Shown here: positions 51,533 to 61,077 of the stretch, piece by piece
Numbering within the stretch: position 1 is the first letter of the stretch
How the letters are laid out: each line of letters starts with the position of its first letter
NCBI GenBank assembly: GCA_903878475.1
Contig: CAIRHQ010000008.1
Coordinates: 1 to 64,000, forward strand
DNA: 64,000 bases
Direction: 5' to 3'
From: an uncultured Bacteroidota bacterium
GTDB lineage: Bacteria; Bacteroidota; Bacteroidia; Chitinophagales; Chitinophagaceae
Notes under the pieces: model-generated
The model's database searches: none
Seen by the model: only the letters and a program-made list of their open reading frames with translations
What the model was told of the DNA's origin: nothing
Translations under genes and position numbers: made by a program

Positions 51533-52522
51533 TTATTTCTGATTCTCCAGAATTTTAATATAGTTGGCCCTTTCATACGCGGTTGGATCCGAAATATGTG
51601 CCTGACTCATTACCCCTTTGAACGATAGGATATTTTCAAATTCACGGGTATGCATCCAGCTTTCCAATTCACGATTCATGGTTTTGATATACCCAATGCC
51701 ATTCTTGTACAAGGCAGAGGCGGTCATCGCCACGTCGGCACCGGCCAACAGGTATTTGATCACTTCAATGGAACTTTGTACACCGGTAGTAGCTGCTAAC
51801 GATACGGGAACCCTGCCGTATAAAAGCGCGATCCACAGTAAGGGAAGTTTTATTTCACTGGCTTCACTGTATTCGAGATTGTGTAGCAGGGAAAGATTAT
51901 TGATGTCAAAATCGGGTTGATAAAAACGATTGAACAACACCAGGGCATTAGCACCATATTCTTGCATCCTTTTAGCCATATTGCCCATGGCACTGAAATA
52001 AGGATTCAGCTTAACAGCGATCGGAATTTTCACAGTATTCTTTATCTCATCAATGATGTTCAGATAACGATGCTCCACTGCTGATGTAGACAGATTTATA
52101 TCCCCGGGAATAAAAAAGATATTGATCTCCAATCCGTCGGCACCGGCCTGTTCCATTTGCCGTGCATAACTGATCCAGCCTTCATTCGTGATGCCATTCA
52201 AACTGGCAATGATGGGGATCTTCACACGTTCCTTGGCTTTGCGGATATTCTCGAGATACTGTCCGGATCCTTTATGATATTGTTCCAGACTGGGAAAAAA
52301 ATCAGTGGCTTCAGCAAAAATATTGCTGGTACTGCTTACGATACTTTCGTACTGCGCGGCTTCTTTTTTCAATTGTTCCTCGAAGAGCGAGAACAACACA
52401 ACAGCCCCGGCACCGGCCTCTTCCATCTGTACAATATTACTCACCTCTTCCGATAAGGTACAGGCAGAAACCACCACCGGTGAATTCAGTTTTAATCCCA
52501 TGTAATTTGTACGTATGTCCAT
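51533..52522 (-). CDS. Dihydroorotate dehydrogenase-like protein
   Basis: MDIRTNYMGLKLNSPVVVSACTLSEEV...GADGLEINIFF...KIPIAVKLNPYFS...VQSSIEVIKYLLAGADVAMTASALYKNG. Confidence 0.85.
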   Translation of the reverse strand: MDIRTNYMGLKLNSPVVVSACTLSEEVSNIVQMEEAGAGAVVLFSLFEEQLKKEAAQYESIVSSTSNIFAEATDFFPSLEQYHKGSGQYLENIRKAKERVKIPIIASLNGITNEGWISYARQMEQAGADGLEINIFFIPGDINLSTSAVEHRYLNIIDEIKNTVKIPIAVKLNPYFSAMGNMAKRMQEYGANALVLFNRFYQPDFDINNLSLLHNLEYSEASEIKLPLLWIALLYGRVPVSLAATTGVQSSIEVIKYLLAGADVAMTASALYKNGIGYIKTMNRELESWMHTREFENILSFKGVMSQAHISDPTAYERANYIKILENQK

Positions 52523-52631
52523 AAACAGTTTTTTTATGTTAAATAAATACCTCCATTCTCTTATATATGATCAGTGCCTTTTTGCTGATTAAATGCAAAA
52601 TACAATTTCTGAATCAACAAGGATATCCTTT

Positions 52632-55600
52632 TTAAACAATGGGCACAAAATCACTGGCTGATTTGGTAGCCAGTTCTTCATAGTTCTTCCAGCGCAGGTT
52701 TACCATTTCCTGAGCCAATATCATCAATTCCTCTGCATGCTTCGGATTTGATTGCGTAAGCACTTTATAACGTAGCTCCTTATACGCAAATTCCTTCAGC
52801 GGCAACACCGGCCTTGTTGAATCCAATATGAAAGGATTTTGTTTTTTCTTTCTCAGTACCGGATTGTACCGCATCAGTGGCCAGTATCCGCTGGCAACAG
52901 CATTGTTCTGCTGGGTCAGTCCGTTTTTCAGGTCGTACCCATGCGCAATACAATGGCTATAGGCTAAGATGAGTGAAGGTCCGTCATAAGCTTCTGCTTC
53001 CCTCATGGCCAACATGGTTTGTTGCGGGTTAGCGCCAAAGGCGATACGGGCAACATACACATTTCCGTAAGATACGGCCTGCATGGCCAGATCCTTTTTA
53101 CCACCTTGTTTGCCGGCAGAGGCAAATTTAGCCGAAGCGCCGGTTGGGGTGGATTTAGAACTTTGTCCGCCGGTATTGCTATACACTTCAGTATCCAATA
53201 CCAAAATATTGATATTCTTTCCACTGGCCAGCGCATGGTCTAATCCACCATATCCGATATCATAGGCCCATCCATCGCCGCCGATCAGCCATACGCTGCG
53301 GTGTACCAGCTGTTCGCAGATGGACAGCAGGTGCTTGGCAATAGGATCGCTCATGGCTTCCAGTTTGCCTTTTAATTCGTTTACGCGTTTACGTTGTTCG
53401 GCTATATCCGATTCCTGTAATTGCGATGATTGGATGATGGAATTTACAAATTCTTCACCCAGTTGCGGCGCCAGTTCGGTGAGCAGTCGGGTAGCCATGG
53501 CCAACTGATGGTCGGCCGTCATGCGCATACCCAATCCGAATTCGGCATTGTCTTCAAACAGTGAATTGGACCAGGCCGGACCCTGACCATCTTTATTCAT
53601 GGTCCAGGGGGTAGTGGGTAAATTACCACCATAAATAGAAGAACATCCGGTGGCATTAGCGATCAGGAGGCGGTCGCCAAATAATTGCGATAATAATTTT
53701 AAGTAGGGCGTTTCACCACAACCTGCACAGGCACCCGAAAATTCGAACAGGGGCTCCATGAATTGTGCTCCATGTACGGTAGAGAAATTGATCTCCGACC
53801 GGTTATTCCAGGGCAGGTCTTCAAAGAACCGGATATAATCTTTTGCTTTTTCAATGATCGGTTCTTTTTCTGCCATATTGATGGCCTTTAATGAACGGTT
53901 GGTTGGATGAGTGGCCGGACAAACTTCCACACAAAGATTACATCCGGTACAATCCTCCGCATATACCTGTAAAGTGTATTTGGTTTCGGGGAAGCCTCGT
54001 GAATTGATGGGGGCCGACTGGAATCCATCCGGTGCTTTTTTCAGAAAATCTTCATGATAGAATTTTGCACGGATCACGCTATGCGGACAAACATACGCAC
54101 AGTTACCACACTGGATACAGCTATCGGGTTCCCATACCGGTACCAGGTCGGCAATATTTCTTTTCTCCCATTTGGTGGTGCCGCTGGGATAAGTACCATC
54201 AACCGACATTTTACTCACGGGTAGTTCATCGCCATGTCCCGACATCATCATCGCAGTTACTTCCTGCACAAATTCAGGAGCATCGCTTGAAACCACAGAA
54301 AGCATGGTCGACTGCGAACTGGCAGTATCCGGTACCGGTACCTGATGCAAATGTTCCAGGGTGGCATCTACCGCTTTAAAGTTCTGTTCTACAATGGCCT
54401 GTCCTTTTTTAGAATAGGTTTTTTCAATGGCATATTTGATCTGCGCGATCGCTTCCTCTTTTGGCAATACACCACTCAATGCAAAAAAGCAGGTCTGCAT
54501 AATGGTATTGATCCTGCCATTCATGCCGGTATCCCTTGCCACGGTGGTGGCATCAATGATATAGAAAGAAAGTTTTTTTGAGATGATCTCTTCTTGTACA
54601 AATCCGGGCAATTGTGCCCATACCAATTCTTTGGGGTACGGACTATTGAGCAGGAAGGTGCCACCGGGTTTGATAAAATTCAGCATCTCTACTTTTTCAG
54701 TAAAGTTGAACTGGTGGCAGGCAATAAAATCGGCACGGGTGATCAGGTAAGGTGCACGAACCGGATCGGGACCAAAACGCAAATGCGATACAGTACGGGC
54801 TCCGGATTTTTTTGAATCGTAAACAAAATATCCTTGTGCAAACAGATCGGTATTTTCACCAATGATCTTGATGCTGTTCTTATTGGCACCAACGGTACCA
54901 TCGGCACCTAAGCCGAAAAATAATGCTTGTCTCCATTTTGATTCATCCAACGTAAATGATTCATCATAGCTCAAACTGGTATGCGTAACATCATCGTTGA
55001 TACCAATGGTGAAATGATTTTTTGGTTTTTCATTCTTGGGGTCACTGTCTTTCAGCAATTCATCATACACGGCCTTTACCATGGCCGGTGTAAATTCTTT
55101 GGATGAAAGTCCGTACCTGCCCCCGATCACATTGGGCATTTTTGTGAACTTCTCATCCTGTAATCCTTCTACCAGGGCCGCCAATACATCTTGGTACAGC
55201 GGTTCGCCTGTAGCGCCGGATTCTTTGGTGCGATCCAGCACGGCAATGGATTTAACTGTTTTTGGCAGGGCGTTTAAAAAATGAGCCGTTGAGAATGGAC
55301 GGTATAAACGTACAATAACAACACCTGTTTTGCCGCCTGCTTTATTTAATGCTTTTACTGTTTCTTCAACAGTCTCTCCACCCGAACCCATGATCACAGT
55401 TACTTGTTTTGCATCGGGCGCACCATAATAATCGAACAGATTATATTTTCTGCCGGTCATATGTGCAAACTCATCCATGGCATCTTGTACAATACCGGGG
55501 GTATTGTCGTAATACTGATTCACGGTTTCACGGCCCTGAAAATATACATCGGGGTTTTGTGCTGTACCCCGAATAAAAGGATGATCGGGATTCAAGGCTC

Positions 55601-56225
55601 TTTTGCGATGAGCGAAAATGAACTCATCGGGTATCATTTGTTTGATCTGTTCATCCGAAAGCAATTCTAATTTATTCACTTCATGAGAAGTACGGAATCC
55701 ATCAAAGAAATGCATGAAGGGGATCCGTGAACGAAGTGTGGCTGCATGTGATATCAATGCAAGATCATGTGCTTCCTGCACGCTGGCCGAACCCAGTATG
55801 GCGAAGCCCGTAGTTCTGGCCGCCATCACATCCTGATGATCACCAAAAATAGAAAGCCCTTGTGCAGCCAGCGAACGCGCGGCAATATGAAATACAGTAG
55901 CGGTCAATTCACCCGCGATCTTATACATATTGGGCAGCATCAGCATCAATCCCTGCGAAGCAGTGAAGGTGGTCGTGAGTGCGCCGGTTTGTAATGCTCC
56001 ATGCACGGTACCGGCGGCTCCGCCTTCACTCTGCATTTCAATTACATCGGGTACACTGCCCCAAATATTCTTGATGCCCTTTGCACTCCACTCATCAGCC
56101 AGTTCGGCCATCGTAGAGGAAGGCGTAATGGGGTAAATGGCGCAAACTTCATTCACACGATAGGCTACATACGCAGCAGCTTCATTGCCATCAATGGTGG
56201 CAACCAGTTTATTTTTAACGGGCAT
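52632..56225 (-). CDS. nifJ: Pyruvate:ferredoxin (flavodoxin) oxidoreductase
   Basis: 1197 aa; AAYVAYRVNEVCAIYPITPSSTMAELADEW; two ferredoxin motifs CIQCGNCAYVCP and CTGCNLCVEVCP; TPP domain GGDGWAYDIGYGGLDHALASGKNINILVLDTEVYSNTGGQSSKSTP. Confidence 0.96.
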   Translation of the reverse strand: MPVKNKLVATIDGNEAAAYVAYRVNEVCAIYPITPSSTMAELADEWSAKGIKNIWGSVPDVIEMQSEGGAAGTVHGALQTGALTTTFTASQGLMLMLPNMYKIAGELTATVFHIAARSLAAQGLSIFGDHQDVMAARTTGFAILGSASVQEAHDLALISHAATLRSRIPFMHFFDGFRTSHEVNKLELLSDEQIKQMIPDEFIFAHRKRALNPDHPFIRGTAQNPDVYFQGRETVNQYYDNTPGIVQDAMDEFAHMTGRKYNLFDYYGAPDAKQVTVIMGSGGETVEETVKALNKAGGKTGVVIVRLYRPFSTAHFLNALPKTVKSIAVLDRTKESGATGEPLYQDVLAALVEGLQDEKFTKMPNVIGGRYGLSSKEFTPAMVKAVYDELLKDSDPKNEKPKNHFTIGINDDVTHTSLSYDESFTLDESKWRQALFFGLGADGTVGANKNSIKIIGENTDLFAQGYFVYDSKKSGARTVSHLRFGPDPVRAPYLITRADFIACHQFNFTEKVEMLNFIKPGGTFLLNSPYPKELVWAQLPGFVQEEIISKKLSFYIIDATTVARDTGMNGRINTIMQTCFFALSGVLPKEEAIAQIKYAIEKTYSKKGQAIVEQNFKAVDATLEHLHQVPVPDTASSQSTMLSVVSSDAPEFVQEVTAMMMSGHGDELPVSKMSVDGTYPSGTTKWEKRNIADLVPVWEPDSCIQCGNCAYVCPHSVIRAKFYHEDFLKKAPDGFQSAPINSRGFPETKYTLQVYAEDCTGCNLCVEVCPATHPTNRSLKAINMAEKEPIIEKAKDYIRFFEDLPWNNRSEINFSTVHGAQFMEPLFEFSGACAGCGETPYLKLLSQLFGDRLLIANATGCSSIYGGNLPTTPWTMNKDGQGPAWSNSLFEDNAEFGLGMRMTADHQLAMATRLLTELAPQLGEEFVNSIIQSSQLQESDIAEQRKRVNELKGKLEAMSDPIAKHLLSICEQLVHRSVWLIGGDGWAYDIGYGGLDHALASGKNINILVLDTEVYSNTGGQSSKSTPTGASAKFASAGKQGGKKDLAMQAVSYGNVYVARIAFGANPQQTMLAMREAEAYDGPSLILAYSHCIAHGYDLKNGLTQQNNAVASGYWPLMRYNPVLRKKKQNPFILDSTRPVLPLKEFAYKELRYKVLTQSNPKHAEELMILAQEMVNLRWKNYEELATKSASDFVPIV

Positions 56226-57858
56226 CTGTAATCGCTTTAACGGGTTCAGGAATCATTTCAATAGCATGGCATGGGCACTGTTCATAACAAACGGCACATC
56301 CGGTACAGGCATCATAATTGAATCGGTAACGTTTGCCGGGTCCTAATTTAATAATGGCATCTTCCGGACAAGCACCAAAGCATCCATCGCATTCAAAACA
56401 GTTACCACAACTGAGGCAGCGCTGTGCTTCATAGCGTGCTTCTTTTTCGGGTAAACCGGCGATCACTTCATCAAAACTTTTGATGGCTACTTGCGGAACC
56501 AGTTTATCCTGTTCTTTTTTAGGAGCTTCTGTTTTATACCACATATGCAGTTTACGATATCCTGCAGTGGGGTGCTTATCAGCTTTCTGAAAAGGTTGTT
56601 GATTGAGGTATAGGTTGATGAACTTGGCCGCTTTCTTTCCATGTCCGATAGAGATGGTGGCACTTCTTTCTCCGGCAATGATATCTCCGCCTGCAAAAAT
56701 ACCGGGATAGCCGGTCATGCGTTCAGTATTCAGTACAGGTGTTCCATCTTCTTTGAAACTGATCTCTTCAAGGCTTCTTAAAAAAGCAGTGTCTCCTTCC
56801 TGGCCCAATGCCAATATCATAGAATCTACCGGTATCGTTTCAAATTCACCGGTGCCTACGGCTTTGCTTTTTTCTACTTTCATCACCTCGGCCGTGCACA
56901 CATTTTTTTCTATTGATTTTATGCTGCGCAGGAAATGAATATTCACCCCTTCTGCAATGGCATCATCGGCTTCAAAATCATATGCGGGCATTAACTTCCT
57001 ATCACCGGGATAAAGGATGGTGGCTTCCAGTCCGAGCCTTTTCACAACCCTTGAAAGATACATGGCCAGCTTACCGCCACCATAGATCAGTACTTTTTTT
57101 CCGATCGCAGGCTTAGATCCGGCATTCACTTCCTGTAAAAAATAAAATGCATCCAATACCGGGAAACCGGCATCGGCAACAAAAGGTTCTTTCTTGCTGA
57201 TATGCGCACCAATACCCAGGAATACCGCATCAAAATTGCCGGCTTCCTTCTCGGCCAGTATATCAGTTACTTTATGATTCAATCGAATGGTAACACCTAC
57301 TGATTTTACCCGGTTGATCTCTGCTTCCAGGATCGGCCTGGGCAAGCGGTATGCCGGTACGCCAAAATGAAGCAATCCGCCGGGCGCATCGCTGGCTTCC
57401 ACAATTTCTACGGTATGACCCATCAATGCCAAGTGCCATGCGGCAGACAAACCCGCCGGTCCGGCACCCACTACTAACACGCGTTTACCCGTAGGAGTTA
57501 TATCCAGCCGGGGCTGCCAGTTCTCTTCGATCGCCTTGTCGCCGATATACCGTTCCACCGCATGAATGCTAACCGTTGTATCGATATGATTTCGGTTGCA
57601 TCCGGTTTCACAGGGGCGTACACAAACCCTGCCCATGATGGCGGGGAAAGGACAATCGCGTATGATCTCCTGAAAGGCTTCAAAATAATTGCCGGCTTGG
57701 GCAAAGGAAAGCCAGGCCTGGATATTTTCTCCGGCCGGACAAGCACTGTTGCAAGGGGGCATGAAATCTACGTATAACGGCCGGCGCTTTCTAAGCGGAC
57801 CTGTTCCTTCGGGATGACCAGTGAGGTCTGCCGGTTTAGTGATGTCTATGTATGACAT
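56215..57858 (-). CDS. GltD-like NAD(P)-binding FAD oxidoreductase with C-terminal [4Fe-4S] ferredoxin motifs
   Basis: N-terminal CNSACPAGENIQAWL and CVRPCETGCNR; GKRVLVVGAGPAGLSAAWHLALMGH; C-terminal CLSCGNCFECDGCFGACPEDAI and CTGCAVCYEQCPCHAI. Confidence 0.9.
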   Translation of the reverse strand: MSYIDITKPADLTGHPEGTGPLRKRRPLYVDFMPPCNSACPAGENIQAWLSFAQAGNYFEAFQEIIRDCPFPAIMGRVCVRPCETGCNRNHIDTTVSIHAVERYIGDKAIEENWQPRLDITPTGKRVLVVGAGPAGLSAAWHLALMGHTVEIVEASDAPGGLLHFGVPAYRLPRPILEAEINRVKSVGVTIRLNHKVTDILAEKEAGNFDAVFLGIGAHISKKEPFVADAGFPVLDAFYFLQEVNAGSKPAIGKKVLIYGGGKLAMYLSRVVKRLGLEATILYPGDRKLMPAYDFEADDAIAEGVNIHFLRSIKSIEKNVCTAEVMKVEKSKAVGTGEFETIPVDSMILALGQEGDTAFLRSLEEISFKEDGTPVLNTERMTGYPGIFAGGDIIAGERSATISIGHGKKAAKFINLYLNQQPFQKADKHPTAGYRKLHMWYKTEAPKKEQDKLVPQVAIKSFDEVIAGLPEKEARYEAQRCLSCGNCFECDGCFGACPEDAIIKLGPGKRYRFNYDACTGCAVCYEQCPCHAIEMIPEPVKAITDAR

Positions 57859-57900
57859 TAGTATAAATTAGTAAATAAATCAGTGAACTAAATTAACAGG

Positions 57901-57952
57901 AATCAATAAATTTCAGATTGATTTACTTCAGCCAGGGGGCTGATATATATCA
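57901..57952. promoter_or_regulatory. Operator-like elements upstream of the GltD-like/nifJ/DHOD-like operon
   Basis: Perfect palindrome TGATATATATCA (57941-57952) and inverted repeat AATCAAT-N9-ATTGATT (57901-57923). Confidence 0.4.
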
Positions 57953-58064
57953 TGAAAAAAGGGAGGGGAAATTCGGGGAGACATACTTTACAACCATGAA
58001 ATTCAGTGATTTAACTTTCAGATACCTATTTATTTTTTGAATTATATAAAAATCAGATCTGCTG

Positions 58065-58104
58065 GGGCATAAAAAAATCTCTATGGAACAAAATCCATAG
58101 AGAT
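58065..58104 (-). terminator. Intrinsic terminator downstream of glyS
   Basis: Stem atctctatgg/ccatagagat; minus strand continues TTTTTTTATGCC. Confidence 0.85.
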
Positions 58105-58148
58105 CGGTGGGTATCTTCACCAGCAAGAGGCTGGAATTATTGAGTTTA

Positions 58149-59609
58149 TCAGGCGGTATGACTGATGACCAGATTTTTCACATCGGCCAGCGCAATTCTT
58201 TCCTGCACCATCGTATCGCGGTAACGGATGGTTACGGTTTGGTCTTCCTTGGTCTGGTGATCAATGGTGATACAGAAAGGGGTACCAATAGCATCCATTC
58301 TTCTGTAACGTTTTCCGATGGCATCTTTTTCTTCATAAAAACAATGGAAGGCCTGTTTGCACTCGTTCATCAGTTCCCGGGCAATTTCAGGAAGTCCGTC
58401 TTTTTTTACCAGGGGCAGGATGGCCAGTTTTACCGGAGCGATCTTTGCCGGAATGCGCAATACTACACGGCTGTCTTCGGTTCCATCTTCTTTATTCCAT
58501 TTCTCTTCGGCATAGGCATTGCTCAAAATGGTTAGTACCAAACGATCAAGTCCAACAGAGGTTTCCACCACATAAGGAATATAATTACCAAAAGGCTTAC
58601 CGGCCTCATTGAGGTCATTGTCGAAATACTGGATCTTCTTCTTGCTGAACTCCTGGTGCTGTTTCAGGTCGAAATCAGTTCTGGAGTGAATGCCTTCCAG
58701 TTCTTTCCAGCCAAAAGGAAAATCAAATTCAATATCGAGTGCGGCATCGGCATAATGGGCCAGCTTAACGTGGTCGTGGAAACGCAGTTTGTTGCTGGGT
58801 ATGCCCAAACTCTCGTGCCATTTTTTTCTTTCCTCTTTCCAGAAATTATACCATTCCATCTGGGTGCCGGGACGAACAAAGAATTGCATTTCCATCTGTT
58901 CAAATTCACGCATGCGGAAAATGAACTGGCGGGCTACAATTTCATTGCGAAAAGCTTTTCCGGTTTGGGCAATACCGAATGGGATCTTCATCCTTCCGGT
59001 TTTTTGCACATTTAAAAAATTCACAAATATTCCCTGGGCAGTTTCGGGCCGCAGGTAAATGGTTTCACTGGCTTCTGCCACACTGCCTATCTGCGTGCTA
59101 AACATCAGGTTGAATTCCCGCACATCGGTCCAGTTGCAGGTTTTACTAACGGCACAGGAAATTTTATTGGTCTCGATCAGTTGTTTTAGTCCGGCATAAT
59201 CATTGGCCAATAATAATGCGTCCATGGCTGCTAATGTATCATTGGCCAATTGCTCATTGCCCTTTGCTTTTTGTTCATCGGCGAAACCTTCTATCAAATG
59301 ATCAACCCGGTATCTTTTATTGCTGTCTTTATTGTCGATCATGGGATCGCTGAAATTGTCCACATGGCCCGATGCCTTCCAGGTGGTAGGGTGCATGAAG
59401 ATGGATGCATCTATGCCTACAATATTGTCGTGCAACTGCGTCATGCTCTTCCACCAATAATCGCGGATATTCTTTTTCAGCTGGGCACCATTCTGGCCAT
59501 AATCATATACGGCTGCTAATCCGTCGTAGATCTCAGACGACTGAAAAATATATCCGTATTCTTTACAATGGGAGATGAGTTCCTGAAAATTGTTCGTTTC
59601 GTTTGCCAT
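58149..59609 (-). CDS. glyS: Glycine--tRNA ligase (single-chain)
   Basis: CKEYGYIFQSSEIYDGLAAVYDYGQNGAQLKKNIRDYWWKSM; YLRPETAQGIFVNFLNVQ; RMREFEQMEMQFFVRPG. Start likely MANETNN (59609) rather than 59630. Confidence 0.95.
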   Translation of the reverse strand: MANETNNFQELISHCKEYGYIFQSSEIYDGLAAVYDYGQNGAQLKKNIRDYWWKSMTQLHDNIVGIDASIFMHPTTWKASGHVDNFSDPMIDNKDSNKRYRVDHLIEGFADEQKAKGNEQLANDTLAAMDALLLANDYAGLKQLIETNKISCAVSKTCNWTDVREFNLMFSTQIGSVAEASETIYLRPETAQGIFVNFLNVQKTGRMKIPFGIAQTGKAFRNEIVARQFIFRMREFEQMEMQFFVRPGTQMEWYNFWKEERKKWHESLGIPSNKLRFHDHVKLAHYADAALDIEFDFPFGWKELEGIHSRTDFDLKQHQEFSKKKIQYFDNDLNEAGKPFGNYIPYVVETSVGLDRLVLTILSNAYAEEKWNKEDGTEDSRVVLRIPAKIAPVKLAILPLVKKDGLPEIARELMNECKQAFHCFYEEKDAIGKRYRRMDAIGTPFCITIDHQTKEDQTVTIRYRDTMVQERIALADVKNLVISHTA

Positions 59610-59655
59610 AAGGCTGCAAAAGTAAGCCAAAACTCAAAAAGGAGGGTCGTAAAAA

Positions 59656-59982
59656 TTACTGAAGCTTTTCGTTGTTGCGGTGCCGGTCTGCATCGCGACT
59701 CGTTTTTTTCTCAAAATTCTTTTGCAGGGCAGCCGTAAGGTCTACACCGGTTTGGTTGGCCAGGCAGCACAATACCCAAAGTATATCGGCCATTTCGTCG
59801 CCGAGTTCTTTTCCCTGGTCGGAGGCTTTAAACGATTGTTCTCCATATTGCCGAACCATCAGTCTGGAGAGTTCGCCTACCTCTTCCATCAATATTCCGA
59901 GATTGGTGAGTTCACTGAAGTATTTTACGCCATGGGTTTCTATCCATTCGTGAACCTGTTGCTGGGCATTGGCTATTGTCAT
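59656..59982 (-). CDS. MazG-like nucleotide pyrophosphohydrolase
   Basis: LGILMEEVGELSRLMVRQYGEQ...ELGDEMADILWVLCCLANQTGVDL (EExxE...ExxD). Confidence 0.87.
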   Translation of the reverse strand: MTIANAQQQVHEWIETHGVKYFSELTNLGILMEEVGELSRLMVRQYGEQSFKASDQGKELGDEMADILWVLCCLANQTGVDLTAALQKNFEKKTSRDADRHRNNEKLQ

Positions 59983-59991
59983 GTGATAATT

Positions 59992-60444
59992 TTATTCTTT
60001 CTGTTTGGAATCAATGATGATGGTAACCGGACCATCGTTCAGTAAATTCAGTTTCATGTCGGCCCCAAAGATGCCGGTGGAAATTGATTTCCCCAGGTCT
60101 TGTTCAAGCCGGCTGATCAGTTGTTCATATAAGGGGATGGCAATTTCAGGTTTACTGGCCCTGATATAAGAAGGCCGGTTCCCTTTTTTGGTGGCGGCAT
60201 GCAGGGTGAATTGGCTCACCAATAAGATCTCGCCGCCCATATCTTTCACAGATATATTGGGAACCTGTTCTGCATCATCAAAGATGCGCAGGTTCACGAT
60301 CTTATTGCTAAGCCATTCAATATCTTCCTGGTTATCGGCATCTTCAATACCTACCAATACCAATAGTCCGGCTTTGATGGCCGATCTGATTTCCCCATCA
60401 ACAGTAACGGAAGCATGGGTGACACGTTGTATAACTACTCGCAT
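59992..60444 (-). CDS. dtd: D-aminoacyl-tRNA deacylase
   Basis: MRVVIQRVTHASVTVDGEI...LLVSQFTLHAATKKGNRPSYIRA. Confidence 0.96.
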   Translation of the reverse strand: MRVVIQRVTHASVTVDGEIRSAIKAGLLVLVGIEDADNQEDIEWLSNKIVNLRIFDDAEQVPNISVKDMGGEILLVSQFTLHAATKKGNRPSYIRASKPEIAIPLYEQLISRLEQDLGKSISTGIFGADMKLNLLNDGPVTIIIDSKQKE

Positions 60445-61077
60445 AAGACAAAGGTAATGCGCTTGTCAATAGTTTGTATGGGTGAATGTTTGCGCAGGAA
60501 AAAATATTCCTGGCTTCATTGAACGATGTATCATTGATAGTGGAAGTCGAGGAATTTTATCAGGCTACCCGGTAGTTCAAGGCAAGGCGTATGTAAAGTT
60601 CAGCCCTCTAATTTTTTTTATATTAATTGCGTTTATCCTACATCGTTATGTTTAAAAAACAACTGTTCCAGAAATTGTTCAGCAGCCATTTTCGCCTCCA
60701 TAAAAATCACCAACAGCAGCCTAAATCAGTAGGTATGGAGGGGTAAAAGGCAGCGGCCTTATCTTGGGGGGTCATAAAAAAACTATCCATTACCCCGGCA
60801 AAAAAAATGACCGGAATTTGGGCAAAACACACTGAAATCAGGCAGTTGAATCTTTCCCGAAAAATCCAAGATTTTTTTCAAATATTTTAATAAAAAATTG
60901 GGGAAAAGTAAGCAAAAGCCCTACCCGTTTGCTTTATAATATTATCCACTTATTTTTTCCACAAAGTGTGCATATTAAAAAGTTTGATTGTTCACTTGTA
61001 ACAAATATTTTCGTTTTCCTACTCTAGAAAAGAGATAACAATAAGATAACCCTACTAACCAAGTATTATAATAATTT

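Noticed and set aside
60450-61077. Possible cobalamin riboswitch before the B12-dependent RNR
   Set aside because: No B12-box-like GCCACTG element or recognisable architecture found by eye; only weak hairpins (e.g. CAGGAA-N6-TTCCTG at 60495).
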